From NCBI GenBank assembly GCA_963932145.1, contig OZ010582.1, positions 16,231,183-16,295,182 on the forward strand: a stretch of DNA of 64,000 nucleotides, written 5' to 3'. The notes below the pieces were generated by a model, which saw nothing but the letters and a program-made list of their open reading frames with translations, was not told where the DNA came from and did no database searches. This DNA is from Acanthosepion lycidas. Lineage: Eukaryota > Mollusca > Cephalopoda > Sepiida > Sepiidae. Position numbers and translations under genes: made by a program. This document shows positions 11,081-20,384 of this stretch, one piece after another. The number at the start of each line of letters is the position of its first letter. The first letter of the stretch is position 1.

Positions 11081-11172
11081 TGTAACAGTTTATAAAAAAC
11101 ATGTTGAAATCGCTACGCAAAAGTTTTCATGTTTCAATACGTCGATTGTACTTCTTCAGTTGATGGTAAGTA
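11081..11172 (-). mobile_element. PLE-E end, single copy
   Basis: Matches the inverted PLE-E pair at 40850-41085 (TTGAAATCGCTAC, TTTCATGTTTCAATA, GATTGTACTTCTTC). Confidence 0.7.
11109..11164 (-). ncRNA. Hammerhead-like motif, family E copy 3
   Basis: On the minus strand: CUGAAGA, stem II AGUAC/GUAUU (five pairs), GAAA, a stem III of partly paired ACAU..GCGU with an A-rich/U-rich inner stem, U16.1 and A17, then GCGAU. Stem I (AUCAA against GCGAU) has lost two of the five pairs seen at 41012-41067. Confidence 0.5.
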
Positions 11173-11339
11173 ACTGGTGATTAAATGGTTTTGAAGAAAA
11201 TTTAAAAACAAAGTGTTACTTTTTTTTCCGATAGTTAATAAGCGGTGAAAACGTACGGTCAGAATTAAAAATAGACTTGTGGGTATGTCTTGATTAACCA
11301 ATTAAATGTCAGATCTACGCTAAATAGAAAAGTAAACTC

Positions 11340-11545
11340 AGAGGGTCGGGTAGGGGGTGAATTATTTCTTCAACCCATGATAAATCAGAACATAGACCAT
11401 CACTGACAATTGCGGAAAATATGTCATCGTCAAATGTATCGTGAATATCTCATATTGCTGACATATTTTCCGATCTCGTCAATGATGGTCTAGGTTCCGG
11501 TTGATCATGACACGAAAAAGTAACTCACCTGCCCAGTGCTTTCTG
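11340..11545. mobile_element. Foldback element, ~85-bp imperfect inverted arms
   Basis: GGGTAGGGGGTGAATTATTT at the left pairs with a right end whose complement reads GGGCAGGTGAGTTACTTTTT. Inside, AGACCATCACTGACAATTGC and GCGGAAAATATGTCA are mirrored by TGACATATTTTCCG and TCAATGATGGTCTAGG. The arms enclose about 25 bp. No coding capacity. It may be a MITE or a palindromic end of another PLE-type family. Confidence 0.65.
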
Positions 11546-12005
11546 GATTCTGTTAAGGTTTCTTCTAGACTCGATGAATTACTTAATTATAATTATCTCA
11601 AATCCTCCTAATAATTTATATCACTTGTATGTCCTTGCTTGCACCGGCTTATAATGTTCTGGATGGAGCAGCTTGGGGATAGAAATCGTGGCTCCTGGGG
11701 GTGGGGGACAGCTCTATGTGTCAGGAAAACTCGGATAAGTTAAACCACGGAATTTCATCACCGAGACCCTTTGGTACAGTTGGTATGGCGCTTGCCTCGT
11801 ATCCTAACCGGGTTTCAATTCTCGTTAGTGGATGCGCACTGCTGATAAGTCCCAAATATAGAACGAAACAGACGTCCATTACTTTCTGCAATGTGTTGAG
11901 GTCTCTTCTAGACTCGAGTGGATGCGCACATTTGATTAGTCTCAAACGGGCCTCCAATGCATTCTGTTGATGTTTTTTTCTAGACTCGATGAATTATTTA
12001 ATTAT
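11546..12005 (+). mobile_element. Family H tandem units (hammerhead-like) with a tRNA-like patch
   Basis: GGTTTCTTCTAGACTCGATG followed by AATTACTTAATTATA occurs near 11558 and near 11980, with a related GTCTCTTCTAGACTCGA near 11902. Between them, two consecutive ~95-bp units begin AGTGGATGCGCAC. The first has CTGATAAGTCCCAAATATAG and AACGAAAC at 11842-11869. In the second the stem II hairpin is lost (ATTAGTCTCAAACGGG). A tRNA-like patch precedes them at 11770-11822 (GTTGGTATGGCGCTTGCC, then GGGTTTCAATTC). Confidence 0.55.
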
Positions 12006-12390
12006 ATAGATAGATAGTAGGTTAATATTGTCAAACTTCGCACGACACGCTTGTGTCAATCTGTCCCAGCCTTTTGGTTTCCAGTTAAATTTGATCGTCA
12101 ACATTTTAAATGATATGCCAGTTTTCTTACTTCTTGTACATTTATAAGTCTATCTTCTTAATAAGGTTTTCTTCTGCCCCATCTCTCGCACTCATTAATT
12201 GCTTGGGTCTTAGTAGCTCTATTGCCTTTCTAAAGTTGATTTTTTTTTTAAGATTAGCGGGAGAAAAAGGGGGAGAAATGGACAGTAGGGAAACAAAACG
12301 TGCTAACTCATTTATGGACATTTAATATGATGTACATGAGTATGCCTGAATCTTTAAGTAGTGGCCGGTATGACCTTTTACATTCTGAAA
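12006..12390. other. No feature seen
   Basis: Unique AT-rich sequence. The 71-codon frame at 12110-12325 has no recognisable motif. Confidence 0.45.
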
Positions 12391-12391
12391 T

Positions 12392-12438
<47 letters not shown>

Positions 12439-12449
12439 GACATACCAAA

Positions 12450-12491
<42 letters not shown>

Positions 12492-12533
12492 GACATACCA
12501 AAATAGATAGATAGATAGATAGATAATTTACTG

Positions 12534-12565
<32 letters not shown>

Positions 12566-12683
12566 GACATACCAAAATAGATAGATAGATAGATGACATA
12601 CCAAAATAGATAGATAGATAGATAGATAGATGACAGACCGAAATAGATAGATAGATAGATAGATAGATAGATGATTTACTGAA

Positions 12684-12745
<62 letters not shown>

Positions 12746-12765
12746 GACATACTGAAATAGATAAG
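12391..12765. repeat. Higher-order (GATA)n array
   Basis: GATA runs are punctuated five or more times by TGACATACCAAAATA or TGATTTACTGA(A/G)A, giving a higher-order unit of roughly 40-60 bp. Long minus-strand frames over it (YLSIYLSI) are simple-sequence artefacts. Confidence 0.95.
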
Positions 12766-12769
12766 TAAG

Positions 12770-13160
12770 TGGGCATTGAAACAAATAGATATATATCTAT
12801 AGAACACGTGCAAACTGACTGATCAGTTTTTATATTTGCTTCACAAAAGAATACTAGATCTTGGCTATAGTGACAGCAGTAGAAATAATCTTGAAACTTA
12901 TTGAGATTACCAGTTGAACGATTGATTTCCCAAAGGAATCTCAAAACTGTAATCTCTTCAGTTCAAATTTTAACAGTTTATTTGTTTTGTTCTAATTTGA
13001 AAAAAACTTTTTTTCGACCTTTTTTTCTTCGTATATCAGCTAAGTATTATCACTAATAAAGACAGCGACGAGGCAAACAAGGTGATAATATTTATTACTG
13101 TACAGTATATGTATTAAATGCATGGTAAGTCCTGAAACTGAAGTAGTGGAGGGCTAGTTT
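12770..13160. other. No feature seen
   Basis: Unique AT-rich sequence without frame or repeat match. Confidence 0.45.
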
Positions 13161-13164
13161 TATC

Positions 13165-13480
13165 TTCCCTGCCTTTCAACCTCCTTAATCAGAATCACAC
13201 GAATTATGTAGCCGTCTCTTTTACTCCAATAGCTTCATGCCTCGCACTTCTCGCCTGTGGAACGACCTCCCCATTTCTTGTTTTTCTGATAGCTACAATC
13301 TCCAACTATTCAAATGTAATGTCAATCGACGTCTCTAGATGCCCTGATCTATCCCCTAACTTTCTCTTCATCCTTTCCTCTATCTCTCCTCTTTGTTCTC
13401 GCTCCAACTCTGTAACCGCTTGAGTGCTAGTGGCTTCCCGCCTTGCTTGGTGTTGAATGCTTAAAAAAAATTCTTCTGAC
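13165..13480 (+). pseudogene. LINE-Y, 3' end fragment
   Basis: Encodes SCLALLACGTTSPFL..FLIATISNYSNVMSIDVS, matching the C-terminus shared with the copies at 38500, 49425 and 60690 (pattern F.PRT.RLWNSLP..CFP..YNLQ.FK.N.NRH). The 3' untranslated part has GTAACCGCTTGAGTGCTAGT and GGCTTCCCGCCTTG, also present inverted near 60690. This is the tail of a non-LTR retrotransposon. The upstream RT is absent. Confidence 0.7.
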
Positions 13481-13484
13481 AAAA

Positions 13485-13860
13485 GCCCACATTCGTACAT
13501 GTTATTTAGAGAGCGGACATACTTCGTTTATGAAGCTTTAACTAGTTTCATATGTACACAAGATAGGTAAAACTGATATCTACACCTTTTAAAATTTTCA
13601 CAAATGGATATTTAAAATAAATTTAAAGGAAACAAAATAAGTTTTTGTTAGTATAAGGAATCCCCTAGATCCCCAATTGTAACCGAATTAACAGTTAACT
13701 AGGCGAAGCGATAAATATGAATTGGTAGATATATGGCCATACATATATATTTTATCGAAATATTTGAGATAAAAAAATGATTATTATTGTATGCTTATCA
13801 TTATGCCCATGAGACAAATTACCTAAAGAGTTACATCGTATCGACTTATCAAGCAGTCAT
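13485..13860. other. No feature seen
   Basis: AT-rich unique sequence. Confidence 0.45.
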
Positions 13861-13867
13861 GAGTTCA

Positions 13868-14712
13868 ATTCCTTCGTCATGGGTATGACGAATAAGGAGG
13901 TTTTGAGGAGCATTGAAAAACCACCTCTTAACTGCCGGTGTTCCCAGGTCTACCTTGACCCGGGGTGGTAGCACCTGTTAGGTTCCCAACCGTCGGCAAA
14001 CTGTTAACCACTAAACTGTAGTCAAAACGCTTTGTAATCGTAAAAAAATGTTTTAATACTAGAAATACTTTTTTTAGTAAAACATTATTACTAGCAACAG
14101 ATCTTTTAAAGAAAAAAATATTACCAGCAATCCATTTTTTGGAAACAATATTACCAGCAATAAAAAATGTATTTACATTATTCAGACTGTTGTCCTCATA
14201 TTTGTCGCCATATTTATTACAACGTTTCGGCCGCTGTACACTCCGGCCTTCTTCAGGTGGTTGAAATGTCGTACTGAACCCTTTATTTCGTTTACTGGAT
14301 GGATGTCAGTTGAGGACACATGGCACAGTGGATAAAGTAGTTAGTTAGATCCAGTGATTGGACCCAAAGAATGTAAATTCAATACTCGGGTAAGGCAGCG
14401 GAGAACTTTGAGAGGGGAATTAATAGAAGATAATTGACACAGACATTCATTAAAACATGGCACGTGGAACTAGAACAGTCTACACCAGTGACCGAAATAA
14501 AGAGTTCAGTTTGACATTTCAACCACCTGATGAATGCTGGAGCCTACAACGGCCGAAACGTTGTAATATGGCGACAAAGATGAGGACAATAGTGCGAATA
14601 ATGTAAATAGTGTAAATAATACCTTATCTCATAAATATAGACAGATAATAAAAATTTTGTCGGCATTAAATAACACTTTGAGGTTGATAAGCTATGAAAC
14701 AAAACAAACCTA
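13868..14712 (+). mobile_element. Family A element split by a PLE-C insertion
   Basis: Body (GGGGTGGTAGCACCTGTTAG at about 13960) and ACCAGCAAT units run to about 14166. The tail (TTTTGTCGGCATTAAATAAC, then ACAAAACAAACC) resumes at 14647. Between them sits the PLE-C inverted pair, bounded by the duplicated octamer AATAAAAA. Confidence 0.75.
14167..14646. mobile_element. PLE-C inverted pair, nested in family A
   Basis: A minus-strand end (14168-14290: ATTATTCAGACTGTTGTCCT to CTTCTTCAGGTGG) is joined head-to-head to a plus-strand end (14291-14646). The plus end carries the tRNA-like module (GGCACAGTGGATAAAGTAG, then GTAAATTCAATACTCGG), CACCTGATGAATGCTGGAGC, CGGCCGAAACGTTG and the terminal ATAAATATAGACAGATAA. 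AATAAAAA flanks it at 14159-14166 and 14647-14654, a likely target site duplication. Confidence 0.75.
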
Positions 14713-14714
14713 AT

Positions 14715-15089
14715 CAATTCCTGCTTTTGTATAACGGCATGTAATCTTGTTTCAGATAAGCAACAAACAAGTGATAGAAGTAATTGATGAATATTAATTG
14801 ATAATGGAAAGCAGAATGAGAACAATTTTCCCTTGAGAACTGAAGAAAGTGTTCAGATCGAAATTGTCCAAAGGTCACCACGTAAGAAGACAAAAATTAA
14901 AGAAGGCAAGTAGATATAATAAACGGAATAATGACGGAAAGGTAATAATCGAGATCAGCATGCTGGTCTTAAGAGCAAAGCATATAATAATAGCCAGAAC
15001 TATGTATCGAATGTGGCAGTTACACACACACACACACAGACATATATATATATATATATATAAATGAATTAACTTTGGGGGATTTAGAG
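14715..15089. other. No gene seen; short (CA)(TA) run at 15025-15062
   Basis: AT-rich. The 72-codon plus frame has no motif. Confidence 0.45.
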
Positions 15090-15148
15090 TAATTATATAT
15101 AGTAGTAATTCATCGAACTATAATAATCTTCAACTGGATGGCCGTTTC

Positions 15149-15180
15149 GTCCTATTTGGGACAAAGCTCCCGTCAAATTG
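15149..15180 (-). ncRNA. Hammerhead-like stem II and GAAAC, family H copy
   Basis: On the minus strand: GUCCCAAAUAGGAC (four GUCC/GGAC pairs) followed by GAAACGGCCAUCC. The CUGAUGA half of the core has decayed to CUUUG. The stem II sequence is the same as in the Schistosoma satellite hammerhead as I remember it. Confidence 0.5.
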
Positions 15181-15246
15181 ATGACACAAACTAGACTACA
15201 TATAGACACTCTAGCCAAGTATAACCAGGGAAAAGTGCCCCAATTC

Positions 15247-15291
15247 GCACTGCTGATAAATCAGAAATAGGACGAAACGGCCGTTCAGTGC
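15247..15291 (+). ncRNA. Type I hammerhead ribozyme motif, family H
   Basis: Stem I GCACUG (15247-15252) pairs perfectly with CAGUGC (15286-15291). Core CUGAUAA (15253-15259) is one base off CUGAUGA. Stem II region AUCAGAAAUAGGAC is a decayed GUCC..GGAC hairpin. GAAA is at 15274-15277. Stem III ACGG/CCGU (15277-15284) is an 8-nt self-complement with no loop. The cleavage triplet is GUU. The layout is textbook, but the G8-to-A change and weakened stem II predict a poor or inactive copy. Confidence 0.6.
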
Positions 15292-15330
15292 ATTCTGTTA
15301 AAGATTATTCTGGCCCGATAAATTACTATA

Positions 15331-15337
<7 letters not shown>

Positions 15338-15391
<54 letters not shown>

Positions 15392-15401
15392 AATGCGACA
15401 G

Positions 15402-15442
<41 letters not shown>

Positions 15443-15520
15443 ACTGTCACATTCGATATAGATAGATATATGTATGTGTCACATTAGACATATATAGATA
15501 GATAGATAGATAGATAGATA
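15338..15520. repeat. (TA)n tracts and (GATA)n
   Basis: TA at about 15338-15387 and 15402-15440, separated by a short AAATGCGACAGTTA spacer, then GATA at 15490-15520. Confidence 0.9.
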
Positions 15521-15521
15521 T

Positions 15522-15578
15522 TCAGAGAGCCTAGTTCGAAATCCAGTCAAATCCATTACATGGGAAAGGTATGAATAT
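15522..15578 (+). mobile_element. SINE-B head fragment
   Basis: AGAGAGCCTAGTTCGAAATC then CAGTCAAATCCATTACA matches the B-box region and downstream sequence of SINE-B (compare 25540-25580). Confidence 0.55.
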
Positions 15579-15584
15579 TACTAT

Positions 15585-15589
<5 letters not shown>

Positions 15590-15651
<62 letters not shown>
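15590..15651. repeat. (TA)n microsatellite
   Basis: About 60 bp of uninterrupted TA. Confidence 0.95.
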
Positions 15652-15654
<3 letters not shown>

Positions 15655-15750
15655 CTTAGGACATGTTTCGTTAAATAAGACAGGTTTCGTTAAATAATTT
15701 AGACACGTTCTGTCTACTTGTTTTGGATAGGGTATTGTTAAATATAGAGT
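15652..15750. mobile_element. PLE-K-type end fragment
   Basis: GTTTCGTTAAATAA and AATTTAGACACGTTCTGTCT resemble the arm GTTTCATTAAATAATATAGA plus CAAGTTTTGGCTATTT at 22968-23010. It abuts a (TA)n tract. Confidence 0.4.
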
Positions 15751-15754
15751 AAGT

Positions 15755-16858
15755 ATTCATTTTTTTAAATATATAAATAACTCCTTAAACCAAACCTCGA
15801 TAAAATCAATTACGAATTAGACACAAACATTTTAAAATGCGTACAATAGATAATCTTTAAATGCTAGTGCCTGTCATTGATAGTTTTTCCTTTATCTAGC
15901 AACGACTCAAGAACAGAAATGTTCCACAGCATCCCTAGTTATCTCCCCTTAAGCGGTGTCTGTCAACAACCGATGACACAGCGTTCCTGACTGCACATAA
16001 AACAATGGTAATTTTCGGATGACCACAAGAATTGTTTACCTTTCAAATGAACGCCAAATACTTTCTCTATATTTAACGATAACCTAATGATGACATGCTA
16101 TGTGGAAAGTATTCGGAATAAATAGAATATGAGCCAACACGGTGTTTTCATCTCGTCTTTTAATAACCGCACAAAAAAGCTTATCCGTGAATATGAACGT
16201 ATCCTATCGAGAATAAATAGACAGAAAGTGTCTTAATTATTTAAACCTGTTATAATGTAAATATGCTGCCGAAATGTACGCATTCCATACACACACACAC
16301 ACACACTGAAACTCGAAAATTGTTTCCTTCTTGCGTGTTGTTGTTTATCGTCCTTACTATTTAATTTATTCTTCGCTTCTGTTTCAGTTTCAAATATTTT
16401 TTGTGTATTTTTTGCTTTTTCCCTGAAGCTATTTTGTTTCCGTCTCATTTTCGCTCTCTCAATCGATGTTTACTTGTTTTCAATATACTTCCAAGTCGTG
16501 TTTTCATTTTGTTTACTGTTCGTTTGTTATAGTTCTGCTACCCCAGTTCCATTGGCATTAACTCTATCAGCTGAAGTCTGCCTTTCATTCCCTCTTTTTG
16601 TTCAGTCTTATGGGTCTGATGTAAAAGTCTCCAGCATTTTATTGACACACTATTTCTTTCATATAATTTTACAACATCAAAATAGATCATTATTTTTCTG
16701 CCATTTCTTTTGGCTTAGTTACTTGCCATCATCCAAAATTTAAATGTTAATTTAATTCTACTCTGAAACTCCTTCGTCAAAGTTTGAGACAAGTTTTTCA
16801 GTCTTTGCATTTTTCATATTTTAATTTATATTTGTAAGTTCAATATCGTCTCTAATCA

Positions 16859-16860
<2 letters not shown>
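15755..16860. other. No gene seen
   Basis: Two short frames (16233-16448 minus and 16474-16743 plus) lack motifs. Their hydrophobic or basic composition follows local T-rich and A-rich DNA. Confidence 0.45.

Positions 16861-16956
<96 letters not shown>
16861..16956. repeat. (TA)n(GT)n microsatellite
   Basis: About 39 bp TA then about 56 bp GT, uninterrupted. Confidence 0.95.
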
Positions 16957-16957
<1 letters not shown>

Positions 16958-16974
16958 ACATGTAGAAAAAAGGA

Positions 16975-17205
16975 AAGAACACGTTAGGTAAATAATCCGG
17001 AGTTCTTTAGTATTTTAGTTTTTTTTAAAAAAACAAAAACAGTGCTCCATACAGAAGTAGAGCTTAAATTATAATTATTTTTAAAAAAAATATTATTCCT
17101 TCGCTACATAAGCCGAAAATCTCAATATAATTATTAAAATTCAATTGAATTAAAATATCAAGCCCTGTTTCATCCTCAAGCTAAAATTTAGGAATAACCA
17201 ATCTT
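16975..17205. mobile_element. PLE-I-type end fragment
   Basis: GTGCTCCATACAGAAGTAGA with GC (the shared GCTC..GAGC hairpin), then CGCTACATAAG and GCCCTGTTTCATCCTCAAGC, parallels the arms of the large inverted repeat at 21086-22330 (CGCTACATAAGAGG, GGCTCTGTTCCATCTTCAAG). Diverged copy. Confidence 0.5.
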
Positions 17206-17209
17206 GAAA

Positions 17210-17995
17210 TGTACACATCTTTATAAGCATGTTCATTCGCAAAATTAATAACTATGGAAACGGCTGGAAATGGAAACCCTAACCTAACTTTTTTTCCCTT
17301 TGGTATTGCTTTGATTATTTGCAAATCAAGACACCGAAACGAACGAGTATAATTTCTTATACTTGTAAGATTATTACTAATGCTAATGTATATATATATA
17401 CAATTATACAATATATATACGACCACAATTGTTGTATGTTTCATACACGATAAATCATCAGACCACGCGTTTGGTTATAGATATTAAGTTGTAATTGACA
17501 CCCGTAATTCATTAAAATTTATTCATGCACTCATAATGTCATTTTAATTCAATAAATACGCCATGGATATTTTTACTGGCAGATTCTATATCCCAAACAA
17601 AAATTTCTAGGGTCTGCATTTTGATTGGAAAAAAAAACGAAATTCACGTTTTATTTCAACAACAACTATATAGGTTACGTAAATATTAAAAATTTGTTTG
17701 GGCAGATCTGCAATTATTTTTGTTAATCCGTGCAAGTTATTGAAAGGCTTCTTCTGTAAATCTGTTCTTTTTTCAGTCAAAAGCTTCGAGAACATGTTTA
17801 CAGTCTAGTAATGGATATAATTTGCCTTGAAGCTGAAGTGAAATTTCATTGAGCTTTTATGAAAAAGCCAAAATCGATGTAATATATATACTTCTTCATT
17901 TCACTTACGGAATCTAGCCAGCCTTAAACTTGTAGAAGTTTAATTAGTGTATCGAATAGGTTTACAAATCTGTCTTTTCATTTACATTTTAAAAT
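17210..17995. other. No gene seen
   Basis: AT-rich. The 87- and 62-codon minus-strand frames lack motifs. Confidence 0.45.
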
Positions 17996-17997
17996 CT

Positions 17998-18533
17998 ATT
18001 GAAGGAACCGTCCTGGGTATAACGATAAACTACATCCGCGTCCTGGGTAAGACGATAAACTACACCCGCGTCCTGGGTAAGACGATAAACTACATCCGCG
18101 TCCTGGGTAAGAAAATAAACAATATCCGCGTCCTGGGTATGAGGATATACTACATCCGCGTCCTGGGTAAGACAATAAACTACATCCGCGTCCCGGGTAA
18201 GATTATAAACTACATCCAACAACAAGGCCTCTGTTCAGGAGATTTTGAAGAACGTGGAACCACCTCTTAATTGTTGGAGTTCCCAGGCCTACTTTGGCCT
18301 GAGGTGGTAGCACCTCTTAGAGTCCAAGCAATGGGCTAAATAGGTAACCTCCAAAAAGGGGTCAAATTATTATGAAAGGGTATAATAGGTTTAAATACCA
18401 GCAATATATTTATGTAAAAAAATTGTTACCAGCAATACATTTTTTGAAAAAATATTACCAGCAATAAAAATCTTGACGGTATTAAAAAACCCATTGCGAT
18501 TGATATGCCTTAAAACAAAACAAACCAAACCGA
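17998..18533 (+). mobile_element. Family A element with a 7-copy 30-bp head array
   Basis: GTCCTGGGTAAGACGATAAA plus CTACATCCGC is repeated seven times (18009-18218). Then come AACAAGGCCTCTG, the GTGGTAGCACCTCTTAG body, three ATTACCAGCAATA units, and the tail AAAACAAAACAAACC. The 30-bp period keeps frame, so a 10-residue repeat appears in translation on both strands. It is not a gene. Confidence 0.85.
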
Positions 18534-18665
18534 GGTGATACAACCCAGCCTATCCTGCTATTTATCCCATAGACAGGGGAAGAAAAGAAGTATTTATGCT
18601 TACCCAAAAGTATTTGCGTTTAAGTGAATGTAACTAACTCGGCTGGAATTTTGATCGGTTTTATT
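18532..18665 (-). mobile_element. SINE-B internal fragment
   Basis: CAACCCAGCCTATCCTGCTA, then AGTATTTGCGTTTAAGTG and AATGTAACTAACTCGGCTGG match the 37045-37155 part of the full copy. It abuts the family A tail directly. Confidence 0.6.
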
Positions 18666-18669
18666 GATT

Positions 18670-19068
18670 ATCGATTTTTTAAATTATCAATTTATTGCGC
18701 TAAGACCCTATCTCTTACACAGTACAATGTATGTACCAAGTTTGGCTAAAATCGGTTGGATGGATCTCGAGTGAAAAGGTATCACACAGACAGACACACA
18801 GACATCCTCTGTTTTAAAGGGTGTTTTATTAAGACGGATTATATATAAGGATGTTTCATTGAGAAGGATCAATGTCAACAGTAAACAAATCAGTGTCATT
18901 GCTGAAAATTTATTGATTTCTCTATTGGATCATGTTATTTAAGTCTTGGCAAGTATGTGTGAAAAATAATATCGTCAAAATGTCCGCCAAATCTGAACGA
19001 AAAAGAAAAAGAATCATTAGACGCTTAAACGTAATTCACTTTAAAATCGATCCAAGTTATTGGAACAC

Positions 19069-19070
<2 letters not shown>
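18670..19070. other. No gene seen
   Basis: Includes TATGTACCAAGTTTGGCTAA and a CACAGACAGACACAC patch typical of decayed repeats. No frame. Confidence 0.4.

Positions 19071-19073
<3 letters not shown>

Positions 19074-19137
<64 letters not shown>
19074..19137. repeat. (TA)n microsatellite
   Basis: About 62 bp TA, at the tail of the minus-strand SINE-T. Confidence 0.95.
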
Positions 19138-19140
<3 letters not shown>

Positions 19141-19386
19141 GAAATGGCCAAAGTCTGACAATTATTTTTAAGACATTTTTTATGTTTGTACGTTCTTTTT
19201 ATAGATACAAATATTTGAGTAAAATCTCTGTTTTTTAATAAACAATATTAAACAACATTTACCGGCCTCATTGTCCGAGAAATTTTAATAAAAAATTATG
19301 CGTTGTCCGACAGGTATCGAACCTGTATCCTATACGGAACCGTCATATAGCCTGACGTGCCTTAACCGATTGGACCACAGAGGAGC
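19138..19386 (-). mobile_element. SINE-T copy, minus strand (class II tRNA-like head)
   Basis: Minus-strand order: CTCTGTGGTCCAATCGGTTA with AGGC (A box), anticodon-like stem CGTCA/TGACG closing the loop GGCTATA, a variable arm UCC/GGA, T arm ACAGG/CCTGT with TTCGATA (B box), then a ~150-bp body with TTTCTCGGACAATG and AAAAAGAACGTACAAAC, ending in (TA)n. The variable arm places it with Ser/Leu-type tRNAs. The acceptor stem does not close cleanly, so it is a SINE head and not a tRNA gene. Confidence 0.75.
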
Positions 19387-19387
19387 G

Positions 19388-19657
19388 TTCGGTTAGCAAA
19401 AAAAAAACAGAAAAAAAACAGTAAAATCGAACTTACTAACCGAAAGCGCCTCAGTGGGCCAATCGGTCAAAGCACGTCAGGCTATATCACGGTTCAGTAT
19501 AGGATACTGGTTCGATTCCTGTCGGGGGACGAATATTTTCTATGAAAATTTCTCGGACATTCAGCCCGGTAAATGTTGTTAATACATGTTTATTATAAAA
19601 CAGAGAATTTACTTAAACATGTGTATCTATAAAAAGAACTTATAAACATAAAAAATG

Positions 19658-19665
<8 letters not shown>
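19388..19665 (+). mobile_element. SINE-T copy, plus strand, head-to-head with the previous one
   Basis: CAGTGGGCCAATCGGTCAAA, GCACGTCAGGCTATATCACG, ACTGGTTCGATTCCTGTCGG (B box), then TTTCTCGGACATTCAGCCC and AAAAAGAACTTATAAAC, ending in (TA)n at 19664. The two copies face each other across about 60 bp of A-rich sequence. Confidence 0.75.
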
Positions 19666-19699
<34 letters not shown>

Positions 19700-19700
<1 letters not shown>

Positions 19701-20380
19701 AAACAATGTAATTTAAAACTAAAAGAACATTCATATGTTTAGTGCTTAATAAATCCTTTATATTGCACCCTATGAATGAAGTTCACATACTTTCGCAGAA
19801 TACTAAGCTTTCAAAACACAATTTGTCTGCCTCAAACCATGAATTAAAAGCCTAAAATGGATGATCTAATTCTATTCATTGCGACAGATTTTGCGATGAA
19901 CGCACCTTGAAATATTTTACACTCTTTAACTGCAAATGTGATTAATATCTGATTAATATCTTATAATTAATTGAATTATGAAATTGACCTAATAATAGTA
20001 TTCTTTAGATTTTATAAAATATCGTTACTTTATATCAGGTGATATTCGTTTAATTCTTTTCTGAATGAAATCATATCTCAATTGTAAGGTAGAAACTTGA
20101 TGAACATTGATGCAACTTTTTGCATGACAATTTCCAAAGGTAGACTTGATAAAATCTATTGCAATCATGTCTCTAATCTCATGAGAAACAAACATTTTTC
20201 TTCTATTTGTGTAATTATTCTATAAAAAAATTCGTCTTCAAAAGTCATGTGTGATGTTCGAAAGGCGTGACAAAAAGATTGAAACTGAAAATATTAATAA
20301 AAAAAAAATCAAATTAAGAAAAGATTTTCGCCGAAAGAAAATCGTTTTCCTTCTTGAAGATGGCTGAAGTATCAGAAAAT
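19700..20380. other. No gene seen
   Basis: AT-rich. 20250-20380 may be a decayed 5' part of the transposon that follows, but no motif can be read. Confidence 0.4.
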
Positions 20381-20384
20381 ATTT

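Larger units (their letters stand above)
15090..15335. mobile_element. Family H inverted pair
   Basis: Left arm on the minus strand (15105-15170) and right arm on the plus strand (15240-15330) share the hammerhead core and the downstream ATTCTG(T)TAAAG(A)TTATT...TAAATTA sequence. Together with the tandem copies at 11546-12005, this shows family H occurring both head-to-tail and head-to-head. Confidence 0.65.

Noticed and set aside
12300-12950. Frames of 138-158 codons reading YLSIYLSI
   Set aside because: Translation of (GATA)n.
17165-17205. CTTGAGGATGAAACAGG (minus strand) as a hammerhead core in family I
   Set aside because: No room for stem II between CTTGAGGA and GAAAC.
17947-18270. 107-codon frame with ten-residue repeats
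   Set aside because: The 30-bp minisatellite of family A keeps frame by its length. Both strands are open, and there is no independent evidence of coding.
19300-19390. A functional suppressor-type tRNA (CTA anticodon)
   Set aside because: The acceptor stem does not close, position 33 is not U, and the same unit recurs with a fixed SINE body.
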